NCBI GenBank assembly: GCA_023389035.1
Contig: JAEWFC010000010.1
Location: 157,605-221,604, forward strand
Direction: 5' to 3'
Origin: Acidobacteriota bacterium
GTDB lineage: Bacteria; Acidobacteriota; Blastocatellia; Pyrinomonadales; Pyrinomonadaceae
Length of the DNA: 64,000 nt
Position 1 is the first letter of the stretch. Every line of letters begins with the position of its first letter. The position numbers and the translations under genes were made by a program. Shown in pieces: positions 44,400-53,760 of the stretch. Under the pieces are notes generated by a model, which did not search any database, was not told the origin of the DNA, and saw nothing but the letters and a program-made list of their open reading frames with translations.

Positions 44400-45433
44400 T
44401 CGCCGCTTGCCGCATTCTCGAGACGACCTGCATACATCGCATCATAATAGTCGCGATAGTCACCGCTGCGAATATGATCTACCCATGTTTGGTTTTCACG
44501 ATACCACCTTATGGTCTCTGATAAACCTTCTTCCCACGTTATCCTAGGCTTCCAACCGAGCTCGGTTTCGGCCTTTGTAGGGTCGATGGCATAGCGCCGG
44601 TCGTGTCCGAGCCGATCCTCAACGAACTTGATCAAAGAGTGCGGCTTTCCAAGAGCGTCGAGCAGTGTTTTCACAACCTGGATGTTTTCGCGCTCGTTCC
44701 TAGCACCGATATTATAAGCCTCGCCCGATCCACCCTTTTCGTAAGCAAGCCAAATAGCCCGGCAATGGTCGTCAACATAGATCCAGTCACGAACGTTTCG
44801 GCCGTCTCCGTAAACCGGAAGCGGCTCGTCATTCTGTGCATTTGCGATCATTAACGGGATCAGCTTCTCAGGAAACTGTCGCGGTCCATAGTTGTTGCCG
44901 CAACGTGTGATCACTGTGTCGACACCGTGAGTTTCCCGAGCGGCACGAACTACGAACTCAGCCGCTGCTTTTGAGGCGGCGTAAGGCGAATTCGGCTGTA
45001 GAATGGAGTCTTCCGTAAAGTACTCACCGCCGTCGTCTGGAAGGCTTCCCATCACCTCATCGGTTGATATCTGCACGAAACGTCCAACGCCTCTCGCCCG
45101 AGCCCCGTCGAGCAGCACCTGGGTGCCGATAACATTGGTTCGCAAAAACTCACCGGCAGACGTGATACTGCGATCTACGTGTGATTCGGCAGCGAAATTG
45201 AAGACAGCGTCACAACCCGCTGGAATTGCTTCCATGACAGCCTCCGGATCGCAAATATCTGCCTTAACGAAAAGGTGGCGCGAAGGATCGATTCCAGCAA
45301 GGTTTTCGACATTCCCCGCATAGGTCAGCGAGTCAATGTTTACTATCCGGACGTCTGGTCGCTCGCTAACAACCATCCTTACAAATGCAGAACCAATAAA
45401 TCCGGCTCCGCCGGTTATAACTATCGTTCTCAT
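44396..45433 (-). CDS. rfbB: dTDP-glucose 4,6-dehydratase
   Basis: NAD-dependent dehydratase that makes dTDP-4-keto-6-deoxyglucose in the dTDP-rhamnose pathway. The 345-residue sequence has ITGGAGFIGSAF at the N-terminus, AESHVDRSI, ISTDEVMGS with the catalytic Thr-Asp-Glu, PYAASKAAAEF with YxxxK, and NNYGPRQFPEKLIPLMI. The C-terminal GHDRRYAIDPTKAE is the dTDP-binding part. The gene precedes and overlaps rfbD. It has a short divergent spacing to the zinc-ribbon gene on the same strand. Confidence 0.96.
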   Translation of the reverse strand: MRTIVITGGAGFIGSAFVRMVVSERPDVRIVNIDSLTYAGNVENLAGIDPSRHLFVKADICDPEAVMEAIPAGCDAVFNFAAESHVDRSITSAGEFLRTNVIGTQVLLDGARARGVGRFVQISTDEVMGSLPDDGGEYFTEDSILQPNSPYAASKAAAEFVVRAARETHGVDTVITRCGNNYGPRQFPEKLIPLMIANAQNDEPLPVYGDGRNVRDWIYVDDHCRAIWLAYEKGGSGEAYNIGARNERENIQVVKTLLDALGKPHSLIKFVEDRLGHDRRYAIDPTKAETELGWKPRITWEEGLSETIRWYRENQTWVDHIRSGDYRDYYDAMYAGRLENAASGE

Positions 45434-45469
45434 AATAACTTTGAAGAATGTCGCCCGGGTCTAAGAGGC

Positions 45470-46084
45470 TCATCGATCCAGACGCCGCATCTGTCGCAAT
45501 ATCAGATCCGCATATTTCTTGGGCGAATCGATATCGTCCAATATAACCATTCCCGCATACTCACTTGCGTTGTCCACCCGTATATCACCGTACCCTAACA
45601 TCCGCTGTATCAGGGTAGAGGTAACGGTTACATCTTGCACGCGTCGGAGCGGTATGTTTTGGGTAGTTCTGGACACGAGGCCGCGATCGATCTCGATCGT
45701 GGTGTCCGTCAACGTGTATCGGACCAATTTCTTGCGGATATGGTAAAAGACGGGGATCAAAAGAAGTGCCATCCCAACGATCACACCGACGACGGGCGGA
45801 ATGCCAAACAACATACTCAGAAGGGCAACGAGAACGAATGCCGCGATCACGGTAATAGCGTATCCGAGCATCACGAACTTAACAGTTGGCGTGATCGAGA
45901 AGATCTTTTCGCTGTCGTTAACGTCGTTTGTTAGCGGTGAGGCTATCGGCTGTGTTACAACGTTCCGTGAGGGCGAGGGTCTCGTTGCAACACGGGTTTC
46001 CGTCTCGGGCTCCAATAGCTCGCCGCATTTCTTGCAATAGACTGCGTCCTCAGAGTTGTTCTGTCCGCATTTGCTGCAAAACAT
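45470..46084 (-). CDS. Zinc-ribbon/bPH2-domain membrane protein
   Basis: A 204-residue protein starting at ATG 46084 (MFCSKCGQNNSED). The N-terminal zinc ribbon has CxxC...CxxC (CSKC and CKKC). A linker rich in Thr, Arg and Pro is followed by two membrane helices (FVMLGYAITVIAAFVLVALLSML and VVGVIVGMALLLIPVFYHI) and a C-terminal PH-like domain (bPH2, YdbS-like: TDTTIEIDRGLVSRTTQNIPLRRVQDVTV, GDIRVDNASEYAGMVILDDIDSP). YdbS-like proteins affect membrane stress tolerance, but the function is not known. It is downstream of the DUF1801 gene with a 63-base gap. Confidence 0.82.
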   Translation of the reverse strand: MFCSKCGQNNSEDAVYCKKCGELLEPETETRVATRPSPSRNVVTQPIASPLTNDVNDSEKIFSITPTVKFVMLGYAITVIAAFVLVALLSMLFGIPPVVGVIVGMALLLIPVFYHIRKKLVRYTLTDTTIEIDRGLVSRTTQNIPLRRVQDVTVTSTLIQRMLGYGDIRVDNASEYAGMVILDDIDSPKKYADLILRQMRRLDR

Positions 46085-46147
46085 ATCTGCATAATGATAA
46101 CCCAGAGAGCGAGTTATCCGCACGTTAGCAGGTATCGGACGTCGCCT

Positions 46148-46558
46148 TCAGGCCGACTGGCGATATGCGGTACGGATCAGCTTCTGAAGCACTTTTCCGT
46201 TGACGTCGCTCAGCCGTTTAATGTAAAGACAGCAGACGCCAGTAGTATGCGGACCTAGATCCGCGAGCAGAGATTCGAACTCGGAAATGTCTAGTGTCAG
46301 ATAAAGCGTCGTATTGGCTTTTCGAGGGCTAAAAGCCACACGCGGCCATTCAAGCTCACGGCCCGACGCGTATTTCAGCATCGTTCGGCCGAAGCCGATT
46401 ATCGCCGTACCCCACATTCGAGGCTCCTCGCCGGTGATCTTCGAAAAGATCTTAACCAGTTCCTGAGCATCGGAACGACGCGTCTCGTTTTCAACCGAGT
46501 CCACGAATTCGCTTACGCTTGCATCCGTTTCACGTGTCTTTAGTTCAGCCTTTGCCAT
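46148..46558 (-). CDS. DUF1801 (YdhG-like) domain protein
   Basis: A 136-residue cytoplasmic protein starting at ATG 46558 (MAKAELKTRETDASV). It matches the DUF1801 pattern: SVSEFVDSVENETRRSDAQELVKIF, MWGTAIIGFGRTMLKY, FSPRKANTTLYL, and CCLYIKRLSDVNGKVLQKLI at the C-terminus. These small proteins are widespread and uncharacterised. It lies directly next to the tRNA-Asn promoter region on the opposite strand. Confidence 0.8.
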   Translation of the reverse strand: MAKAELKTRETDASVSEFVDSVENETRRSDAQELVKIFSKITGEEPRMWGTAIIGFGRTMLKYASGRELEWPRVAFSPRKANTTLYLTLDISEFESLLADLGPHTTGVCCLYIKRLSDVNGKVLQKLIRTAYRQSA

Positions 46559-46649
46559 CTTCGTGCAAACCTCCCGATGCACCAAATCATAGTCTATGGC
46601 CCGCCGTTATAAAAACATCCTCTGTTTCGCTGGTTACCAACATCGAAAC

Positions 46650-46678
46650 TTGACAATATCAGGCATAATTCCTAATCT
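46650..46678 (+). promoter_or_regulatory. Candidate sigma-70 promoter of tRNA-Asn
   Basis: TTGACA at 46650-46655, a 17-base spacer and TAATCT at 46673-46678, 33 bases before the tRNA. The -35 box is perfect and the -10 box is weak (3 of 6 consensus positions). Confidence 0.5.
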
Positions 46679-46711
46679 TTAGGTTCGCCTCCGCACGGTG
46701 GCCTATCACAT

Positions 46712-46786
<75 letters not shown>

Positions 46787-46803
46787 ATATTCACAGTAGT
46801 CAT

Positions 46804-46834
46804 AGCGGCGATCCGTTGGGATCGCCGCTTTCTT
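46804..46834 (+). terminator. Intrinsic terminator after tRNA-Asn
   Basis: Perfect 11-bp stem, AGCGGCGATCC (46804-46814) with GGATCGCCGCT (46819-46829), tetraloop GTTG, then TTCTT. Only tRNA-Asn lies upstream. Confidence 0.88.
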
Positions 46835-47231
46835 ATTGCCTGCTCCTACAAGGCGGTGTTTTGCACGTCTCGTTCGAGATGGTCACAAGACACATTTCCT
46901 TGGTGGACGACTGGACAAAGCGCTAAACGGAAAATTAGCGGTTCGTATGATGCAACGAGGCGGGTTGATGCCATAGACTCTATTCCTTAGTTACCCTTAG
47001 ATTAAGAACATAGTTGCGCCGCATTGTGGCTTCCCTGTTTGGGTATCACCGGACATTTATTGGCCTGTGCAGCTATTTGCGCTCGCAAATGCAGTCTGAT
47101 GCCCCATTAACTGCTGAAAAATACTAGCTGATATCGTAGCCTCCAATAACGAAAAAACTGAAGACATAGCCCTCTCGATCATCATTACGGTAGTCGGGGG
47201 CTCGAACTGTCTTCGACGCACGTTATCAGCC
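46835..47231. other. Intergenic region before the polysaccharide cluster
   Basis: No independent gene is supported. It contains a small inverted repeat CGCTAA-8-TTAGCG (46921-46940), which is too weak to call a terminator. From 47118 the frame of the following GT2 gene is already open and encodes a credible GT2 N-terminus (LSIIITVVGG), so the real coding start lies within the last ~115 bases. The promoter of the cluster is expected here, but no strong box was found. Confidence 0.5.
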
Positions 47232-48134
47232 TTGGTGGCTCAGGTCGCGGCGAGGAACGATGTTGAGATCATCGTGCCCTATGACCGGTGGTCGCTTCAG
47301 GTTAGCGATCTTTCAACGGAGTTCGAAATGGTCGATTTCCATTTGTCCGAAGCTGAGGAGGCCAAGGAATTCGATGTTGAGCACCGTCATTACGACCAAC
47401 GTCGTGCCGCAGGTCTTCGCATCAGCCGTGGACGGTTAGTCGCGATGACAGAAGACCACGCTGTTCCAGCAGCCGATTGGGTGGAGAAGGTGCTTGAGGC
47501 CCACAAACAAGACTTCCTCGTGATTGGTGGGCCGATCCTCGATGGATCGAATCACCCTCTTAATTCTGCGATCTACTACTGCGACTTTGGTCGATACGGA
47601 TTACCCTTCGAAAGTGGTCGAGTATCCTACGTCTCGGATGTAAACGTTGCATATAAACGCGAAGCTCTAGAGCTGACAAGGCATCTATGGTGGGCCGCGT
47701 ACCATGAAACTACAGTTCACTGGGCGCTCCAGGGACTTGGTTTTGAACTTTTTCTGGACAATCGGCCGATCGTGACCGAGAAGAGACCAGCCGTAAGCCT
47801 TTATAATGCGTTTGTAGAGAGGACCGAGTGGGGACGCGTATTCGCAGAAACGAGGGCAAATACGGTGACAATCGAGAAACGGGCAGCTTTCGCTCTGGGG
47901 GCAGTTTTGTTGCCTGCATTAATGTTTTCACGTGTTTTGCGGCACATGCTTCGACAGCGCATCTCGATGGTGAAGTTTTTGCGTGTCGTGCCATACGTTC
48001 TCGTCCTGTTAGTGGGCTGGGGAATTGGTGAGATGGAAGGCTATATAACGTCTACGTCAAACCCGGTTCGACTATCAATTACCCCACCGTCGATGGCCCC
48101 CGACGACGGACACGCTGAAGCAGTCACAGACTAA
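47232..48134 (+). CDS. Family 2 glycosyltransferase, 5' end uncertain
   Basis: An inverting GT-A enzyme of 300 residues from the first canonical start (TTG 47232), probably about 30 residues longer. Upstream in the same frame, back to a TGA at 47115, the codons read LSIIITVVGG then SNCLRRTLSALVAQ, a typical GT2 opening, yet contain no ATG, GTG or TTG. The core has VEIIVPYD, the metal-site region AMTEDHAVPAADWVEKVLEAH, and IGGPILDGSNHPLNSA. Two C-terminal hydrophobic segments (AAFALGAVLLPALMF and VVPYVLVLLVGWGIG) would anchor it in the membrane. Either a rare start (ATT/ATC/ATA) is used or the 5' end is damaged. It heads the polysaccharide cluster; the flippase gene follows after four bases. 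Confidence 0.72.
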   Translation: MVAQVAARNDVEIIVPYDRWSLQVSDLSTEFEMVDFHLSEAEEAKEFDVEHRHYDQRRAAGLRISRGRLVAMTEDHAVPAADWVEKVLEAHKQDFLVIGGPILDGSNHPLNSAIYYCDFGRYGLPFESGRVSYVSDVNVAYKREALELTRHLWWAAYHETTVHWALQGLGFELFLDNRPIVTEKRPAVSLYNAFVERTEWGRVFAETRANTVTIEKRAAFALGAVLLPALMFSRVLRHMLRQRISMVKFLRVVPYVLVLLVGWGIGEMEGYITSTSNPVRLSITPPSMAPDDGHAEAVTD

Positions 48135-48138
48135 GAAC

Positions 48139-49407
48139 GTGTTGCTAAAAAACTTCGCATCGCTTACGTTGGCAGAAGCAATCTCGAAGGCTATCACTTT
48201 TGCAGCTTACGCCTACATTGCCCGCCTGCTCGGGCCTGCAGGGTTTGGATATATTGAATGGGCAGGAACCGTGCTGCTTTGTATGAGTTTATTGGTCGAC
48301 CAGGGCTTCAGCTCGTTTGGAGCCCGTGAGATCGCTCGATCGCCTTCTGAAACGCAGCGAATAGTCACGGAGGTGTTGACGGCTCGTGTTTTACTCGCGG
48401 CGCTTGGATTCGTTTCGATAACCTCGTTCGCCTTAGTATTTGTTCGCGAACCTGCGGTCCAGCTGCTGCTGATAGTTTTCGGCCTAAGTCTCTGGTTTCT
48501 CCCTTTGGTACTCCAGTGGGTATTCCAAGGTCATGACCAAATGCACTTGGTTGCTATTGCTCAGATCATCCGACAGTCCGTTTTCGTCATCGCGGTCTTC
48601 GTATTCGTGCAAAGCGGGGAAGATCTGGTTTGGGTAGGCGCAGCAGAAGTTCTTGCGGTCGCGACAGCGGCTATCTTTTCAGTGACGGTCTTCAAGACGC
48701 GATTCGGGGGTCGGGTACTTGTCAAACCCAAATTCTCTTTTCGATCATTCTGGGAAGCGGCCCCGATCGGCATGAGTCAACTACTCTGGGTTTCCAAGAT
48801 GTTTGGAGCGGTTTTCGTTATCGGTCTTGTGGCCAACCCAACGGATGTCGGTTACTTCGCAGGTGCGATGAGGATCTATGTAGCGGTTCACACGTTCGTT
48901 TGGCTTTACTTCTATAACCTATTGCCCTCGATGTCGCGGGCATGGCAATCAGGAGATGAGCATCTCTCCGCTCTGATCAACCGGTCAATAAAACTTGTAT
49001 CAATCACTGCGACGATCGCGGGGGCTTTCTGGATAGCCACTGCACCGATGTTGATCACGACGGCTTACGGTGCAAATTTCCTACCCGGAGCGGTTGCTCT
49101 GCAGTGGATGGCGGGAGCATGTGTCTTGGCAGCTGTTAACGGCCACTACCGATTCGGACTTATAGCCGCGGGTCGCCAAGGACAAGAGATGCTTGCGATG
49201 GCACTTGGTTCAATATTCGCGATTACATTGCTGCCGGTCGGCTATATCAACTGGGGAATTAGTGGAGCGGGAGCCGTTTTGTTCGCAGCAGAGATTTTAA
49301 TACTGTTCGGCTCTGTGCTCTTCGCAAGAAATTCCGTCTTCAAGACATCGCGCGTTGTCACTGTCGACCGGGCGAGCCTTAACACGTTAGTTGGGACTTC
49401 CCGTTAG
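48139..49407 (+). CDS. Wzx-like oligosaccharide flippase
   Basis: A 422-residue polytopic protein with about twelve hydrophobic helices. The N-terminus LLKNFASLTLAEAISKAITFAAYAYIARLLGPAGFGYIEWA is the canonical opening of polysaccharide_synt/MATE-like flippases. DQGFSSFGAREIARSP and the helix-rich C-terminus (AGACVLAAVNGHYRFGLIA) agree. It would move undecaprenyl-linked oligosaccharide across the inner membrane. The start is GTG 48139, four bases after the GT2 stop. A Wzy polymerase is not recognised, although several polytopic proteins follow. Confidence 0.85.
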   Translation: MLLKNFASLTLAEAISKAITFAAYAYIARLLGPAGFGYIEWAGTVLLCMSLLVDQGFSSFGAREIARSPSETQRIVTEVLTARVLLAALGFVSITSFALVFVREPAVQLLLIVFGLSLWFLPLVLQWVFQGHDQMHLVAIAQIIRQSVFVIAVFVFVQSGEDLVWVGAAEVLAVATAAIFSVTVFKTRFGGRVLVKPKFSFRSFWEAAPIGMSQLLWVSKMFGAVFVIGLVANPTDVGYFAGAMRIYVAVHTFVWLYFYNLLPSMSRAWQSGDEHLSALINRSIKLVSITATIAGAFWIATAPMLITTAYGANFLPGAVALQWMAGACVLAAVNGHYRFGLIAAGRQGQEMLAMALGSIFAITLLPVGYINWGISGAGAVLFAAEILILFGSVLFARNSVFKTSRVVTVDRASLNTLVGTSR

Positions 49408-49458
49408 CATGACCTGCGGAATGAATCCCCAGCTGGATCGCCAGCTCCAGTTACCATA

Positions 49459-50973
49459 ATGGTGGGAAATGTTGACCAATACCATGGCATCGAACGCGGG
49501 ATTGCGATCCGCATTTTTATCACATGCTGGATGATATTTGCCCTCCACTTCGCAACAAACACGGTTCGTGAAATATTTCCCGCTATTGCCCTTGCCGATA
49601 ATTTCAGCTTTGATGTCTCGGAATATTCGGGTCTGCATCACGATATATTTGAAATTCCCGGACGTGGTTCGTTCATCAATAATAATCCTGGGGCGTCGAT
49701 CTTGGCAGCGGTCCCGTACTTTTTTCTGAAACCGGTGACCGATCGGGTCGTCGAAAGGGTGCAGATCGCCCGTTCGCTCGAACAACGGTCTGAGCCTCCG
49801 AAGTTCGATACCATCTACCCCCTAGCTCAGGAATTCTACGCAAGGTCCAGAGAGCGCGGGCTCGACGTCAAATTTGGTATTGCGGCTGGGATAATGCAGT
49901 CGCTCGTGATGGCACCGATCTCAGCGTTGGGAGCGGTAGTCATGTTCTGGATTTTGTTTAGCTTAACCCAAAACCGTGGTTCTGCCGTGTTCCTCACGTT
50001 TCTCTACGCCTTCGCGACCCCCATTTTTTTCAGGACGGCTCAACTCAATCAGAATGTTCTAATGGCTAGTTTTGCGCTTTTCTCTTTCGCGTTGCTGTGG
50101 AAGCCTTGGTCGAATCCAGCGTCGCGTAAGCCCAACTATCTGTTAGCCGGATTATGCTGCGGATGGACCGTCGTCCTGGACTATAGCGGCCTTGTCGCAG
50201 TAGCAGTCATCTCCAGTTACGCAATATCGATCTGGTACGGCGAAGCAGACGACGATCGATCTTTTGCCGATATCGCGAAGTTCTTCGGCGGCCTGGCCGC
50301 TTGTGCGATGGTGTTGATGACCTATCAGTGGACCGCCTTTGGAAACCCGATACTGCCAGCACAAAGCTACATGCCGGCCGCGAACTTTACGGATATGGGG
50401 TACCGGGGATTCTCGATCCCGCAGGCGGATCTGCTTTATGAAACGGCCTTTGGCGTCAAGTTTGGGCTTTTCACGTCCTCGCCCCTCCTGCTCCTGGCTT
50501 TTCTGGCACCGACGTGGGCCAAGAGGAGCACCAGAATGCTGCATGAACGCGAACTTGCATTTGTTCTAGCATTTATCGTTTGCTTCTTCTTATTCTGTGC
50601 AGCCAATCAATATGGACGCATGCAGTTCAACACAGGTGTCCGGCATATAGTTCCGGTAGTACCGTTCCTATTTCTGCTCGCGGCAAATGCACTTCTACAT
50701 ATTCCTCGAATTGTAGCGGTATTTCTCGGAGTCACCGCCACATACTGGTCATGGTGTCTTGCAATGTATCGCGACGTCGAGCAGGGCTTAGGTGTTATCG
50801 AGTCCGTTAAGCATGTTACCCTCGAGGGTTTTAGACTGCCTTGGTTAACTACGTTTGAGCGAATGGGGTTCGTAACAGATGCATCTCCACTACCGCTTTT
50901 CTTATTGACTGGCACCGTGATCTGGCTTCTTTGGAACGTAAATTCGAAAAGTCCGGAGGTTCAGGTCACTTGA
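49459..50973 (+). CDS. Polytopic membrane protein, possible GT-C glycosyltransferase
   Basis: A 504-residue inner-membrane protein with about ten or eleven helices. An N-terminal helix is followed by an extracytoplasmic loop (ADNFSFDVSEYSGLHHDIFEIPGRGSFINNNPGASILAAVPY). Such an acidic first loop is where GT-C enzymes such as the PMT family carry their catalytic Asp. It could be a mannosyl/glucosyl transferase or a Wzy-like polymerase, but no defining motif settles this. Its stop overlaps the next TTG start (TTGA), consistent with coupled translation. Confidence 0.65.
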   Translation: MVGNVDQYHGIERGIAIRIFITCWMIFALHFATNTVREIFPAIALADNFSFDVSEYSGLHHDIFEIPGRGSFINNNPGASILAAVPYFFLKPVTDRVVERVQIARSLEQRSEPPKFDTIYPLAQEFYARSRERGLDVKFGIAAGIMQSLVMAPISALGAVVMFWILFSLTQNRGSAVFLTFLYAFATPIFFRTAQLNQNVLMASFALFSFALLWKPWSNPASRKPNYLLAGLCCGWTVVLDYSGLVAVAVISSYAISIWYGEADDDRSFADIAKFFGGLAACAMVLMTYQWTAFGNPILPAQSYMPAANFTDMGYRGFSIPQADLLYETAFGVKFGLFTSSPLLLLAFLAPTWAKRSTRMLHERELAFVLAFIVCFFLFCAANQYGRMQFNTGVRHIVPVVPFLFLLAANALLHIPRIVAVFLGVTATYWSWCLAMYRDVEQGLGVIESVKHVTLEGFRLPWLTTFERMGFVTDASPLPLFLLTGTVIWLLWNVNSKSPEVQVT

Positions 50974-52685
50974 AGCAAGTATCGCACCCGGTAACCCGCA
51001 TGGCCATAGGCGCAGTAGGATTCGCGCTCATACTCTTAGCGGCAACGGTACCTAACAGTAGCTACTCGTGGATCCTCCGGGGAGATGCGAATTTCGATCT
51101 GAGTTGGGGTCCGTCCCTTTTCCGAGTGCTCGCGGCTTTTCACGGTGCGATCCTGGTCTTGTTTGCAGCGGTCATGAAGCCTTCAACGGCTAGAGAACTC
51201 AACCGTCTATCTAGAGACAACGATCCTAAGAGAATTACACTACCAATTCTCGGTACACTTATTACTCTAAGTGCAGTCGGGGTAGGGTTACGGCTCTGGA
51301 ATCTTAATACCGACCTCTGGATCGATGAGGTGCTAACCCTGCTTGATTTTGTTCGAAAGCCCTTTGGAGAGATCTTAACGAGTTTTCCGAGCCAGAATCA
51401 GCATATGCTGTACTCAATCCTGGCTCACGCCTCAACAAATTGGTTCGGAGAAAGTCCCTGGGCCATCCGGCTTCCGTCCGTGCTATTTGGGGTTGGAAGC
51501 ATTTGGGCTTTCTTTTTTCTCTGCAGGCATCTTCTTGGAACTAAAGAAGCGCTGCTCGGAAGTGCTCTAATGACGGTGTCATACCATCACGTTTGGTTTT
51601 CACAAAATGCACGCGGGTACACCGGTCTATTAATGTTCACACTGCTAGCGACGTGGGCCTGGTCTAAGGCTCTTGGTTCGAACGAGTGGCTTTGGTGGAG
51701 CCTTTATGGAGTTTCGATCGTATTCGGGATGTGGGTTCACCCAACTATGGCGTTCGTGGTTGCGGCTCACGGGATTCTGCATATACTGTTCCTCGCGGCT
51801 CCTAAGTTGAGTGGTGATGAAACGGCGTCCTCACGCGAACGCATTGCCGGCCTGCGGCCGTTCCTAACATGGACACTAAGTGTCACGGTCACCCTCCAGC
51901 TCTATGCCTTGGCCCTGCCTGAATTCCTTGCGGTTGGGCTTCACGAAGAGTCCGCGAACTCCGAATGGACAAATCCCTTATGGGTCGTCACCGAAAGCAT
52001 CCAGAGCTTAAGTGTGGGTTTTGCGGGGCTTGCTTTTGTATTGATCGGCGGCGCCTTCGTTGCGTTTGGATGGCTCTCACTATATAAGATCGATCGCCGT
52101 GCTGGATTGGCAATGGTTCTCCCGGCCGTCCTATCAGCCGCAACGATGCTTATTTTGGGTCATAATCTTTGGCCCCGCTTCTTTTTTTTCTGTATGGGCT
52201 TCGGATTGCTGATCGTTATCAACGGAGCCATACAACTTCCGAGACTCCTCCAGACAATCCGGGACCGTTCGGCACTCGCAACGGGGCTCGGGGTGTCATT
52301 TTCGCTCGTGCTTATCATCGCCTCGCTGGTTACGGTACCTAAGAACTACGCTTTGCCCAAACAGGATTTCTCCGGAGCGAAAGAATTTGTTGAGCGGCGT
52401 TCCGCAAATGGCGACAAGATCGTGGCAGTCCGCCTTGCAGGTGTTGTATATGGTAGCTACTTAACTCCGTATTGGCCGGTCATAGCCACCGATCACGAGT
52501 TAGAGGATCTCCATGCGTCCTCGAACGAAACTATTTGGTTGGTTTACACATTGCCGATAGAGATCAGGGCGTTTCGACCAGATCTGTGGACAGCGATCGA
52601 ACGAGATTACGAGGTGGTGAGGATCTTTCCGGGGACGCTGAACGGCGGTGAGGTTTACGTATGTCAGAAACGAAAAGACAGGTGA
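50970..52685 (+). CDS. Family 39-type glycosyltransferase (PMT/ArnT-like)
   Basis: A GT-C enzyme of about 571 residues with eleven or so helices. The catalytic-loop motif WIDEVLTLLDF contains the Asp-Glu pair typical of GT39/ArnT proteins, and YHHVWFSQNARGYTGLLMF is the second family hallmark. It uses a lipid-linked sugar donor, such as polyprenyl-phosphate hexose, and transfers it on the outer face. TTG 50970 is chosen because it overlaps the previous stop as TTGA; frames further upstream overlap the previous gene by more. The following DPM-like gene, which would make the lipid donor, starts seven bases downstream. Confidence 0.85.
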   Translation: MKQVSHPVTRMAIGAVGFALILLAATVPNSSYSWILRGDANFDLSWGPSLFRVLAAFHGAILVLFAAVMKPSTARELNRLSRDNDPKRITLPILGTLITLSAVGVGLRLWNLNTDLWIDEVLTLLDFVRKPFGEILTSFPSQNQHMLYSILAHASTNWFGESPWAIRLPSVLFGVGSIWAFFFLCRHLLGTKEALLGSALMTVSYHHVWFSQNARGYTGLLMFTLLATWAWSKALGSNEWLWWSLYGVSIVFGMWVHPTMAFVVAAHGILHILFLAAPKLSGDETASSRERIAGLRPFLTWTLSVTVTLQLYALALPEFLAVGLHEESANSEWTNPLWVVTESIQSLSVGFAGLAFVLIGGAFVAFGWLSLYKIDRRAGLAMVLPAVLSAATMLILGHNLWPRFFFFCMGFGLLIVINGAIQLPRLLQTIRDRSALATGLGVSFSLVLIIASLVTVPKNYALPKQDFSGAKEFVERRSANGDKIVAVRLAGVVYGSYLTPYWPVIATDHELEDLHASSNETIWLVYTLPIEIRAFRPDLWTAIERDYEVVRIFPGTLNGGEVYVCQKRKDR

Positions 52686-52692
52686 GGAGCCG

Positions 52693-53754
52693 ATGATGCA
52701 GTATAAGACCAGTAAGAAAGCGAAGACTTTGCCGTTTAATTCGAAGAACAGTTTGGCTGATAACGGTGCGTTAGATCAATCGATCGAGGATCGATCTATA
52801 AAGCATGTCAGTATAGTTATTCCGGCGTTCAACGAAGAACAATCCGTTCGCGAAACAGTCCTCGAACTGCAGAAACTTTTCGCGGCAACGGACGTCACGG
52901 CTGAAATAATCGTCGTGGACGATGGCTCTAATGACTTCACTGCGAAAGAGGCGAAAAAAGCCGGTGCACGGGTCATCCAGCACCGAAGCAATCGCGGCTA
53001 CGGTGCGTCGCTGAAAACGGGAATTCTAGCTGCATCATTCGAGATAATCGCTATCACTGACGCAGACGGGACATACCCGGCAGATTACCTGGTGGAAATG
53101 CTGAAGGAACTGGAGCATGCTGATATGGTCGTCGGCTCCCGGACCGGCGCAGACGTCCATATACCTATTTCGCGGATGCCGGCAAAATGGATCCTTCGGG
53201 TTATGGCGAATTATGTTGCTAATACCAGGATTCCCGACCTCAATAGCGGCCTTCGAGTCTTCCGTCGCGACGTTGCGATGCAGTATTTCGCGATCCTATC
53301 CGACCAATTTAGTTTCACGACGACGATCACTCTCGCACTACTCTGCGATAAATATGCGGTAGTCTATCTGCCAATAAACTACCGTAAACGCCAGGGTAAA
53401 TCGAAGATAGTGCCATGGGACGCGGGCAGTTTCGCAATTCTCATCTTTCGCGTCGCGATGCTCTTCCGGCCGCTCAGAGTGTTTATCCCGTTAGCGATCA
53501 TGTGCATCACGTACGGAGTGCTTAAATCCGTTTTTGATATGACGCGAGATCCTAATATATCGGCATCTGCCATCCTTGCATTTGTTAGTGCTCTGACAAT
53601 GGTGCTTACGGGAATGCTTGGCGATGCTGTCGCTACTCGGCTGGGTAGATTTAATCAATATGCCGCACTTGGCGTCAGACCAAAGGAATACCAAGAGTTC
53701 AGTGACGAATCTCCCGCGCTTAAGCCTTTAGCGGTAGCCCCCTTGCGCAAATAG
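52693..53754 (+). CDS. DPM1/GtrB-like glycosyltransferase family 2
   Basis: A 353-residue GT2 enzyme with C-terminal membrane helices. ATG 52693 follows a GAGGAG ribosome-binding site. The catalytic GT-A domain has SIVIPAFNEEQSV, VVDDGSND, NRGYGASLKTGI and the DxD-bearing TDADGTYPADYL, with the acceptor-region SGLRVFRRDVA. Two C-terminal helices (VFIPLAIMCITYGVLKSV and ILAFVSALTMVLTGMLG) resemble polyprenyl-phosphate glycosyltransferases such as GtrB. It should load polyprenyl phosphate with a hexose for the neighbouring GT39. The context strongly supports that pair. Confidence 0.88.
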   Translation: MMQYKTSKKAKTLPFNSKNSLADNGALDQSIEDRSIKHVSIVIPAFNEEQSVRETVLELQKLFAATDVTAEIIVVDDGSNDFTAKEAKKAGARVIQHRSNRGYGASLKTGILAASFEIIAITDADGTYPADYLVEMLKELEHADMVVGSRTGADVHIPISRMPAKWILRVMANYVANTRIPDLNSGLRVFRRDVAMQYFAILSDQFSFTTTITLALLCDKYAVVYLPINYRKRQGKSKIVPWDAGSFAILIFRVAMLFRPLRVFIPLAIMCITYGVLKSVFDMTRDPNISASAILAFVSALTMVLTGMLGDAVATRLGRFNQYAALGVRPKEYQEFSDESPALKPLAVAPLRK

Positions 53755-53760
53755 CCGCCG

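Noticed and set aside
41034..46084. Complete dTDP-rhamnose operon
   Set aside because: rfbA and rfbC are absent from the window, so only the rfbB-rfbD half can be called.
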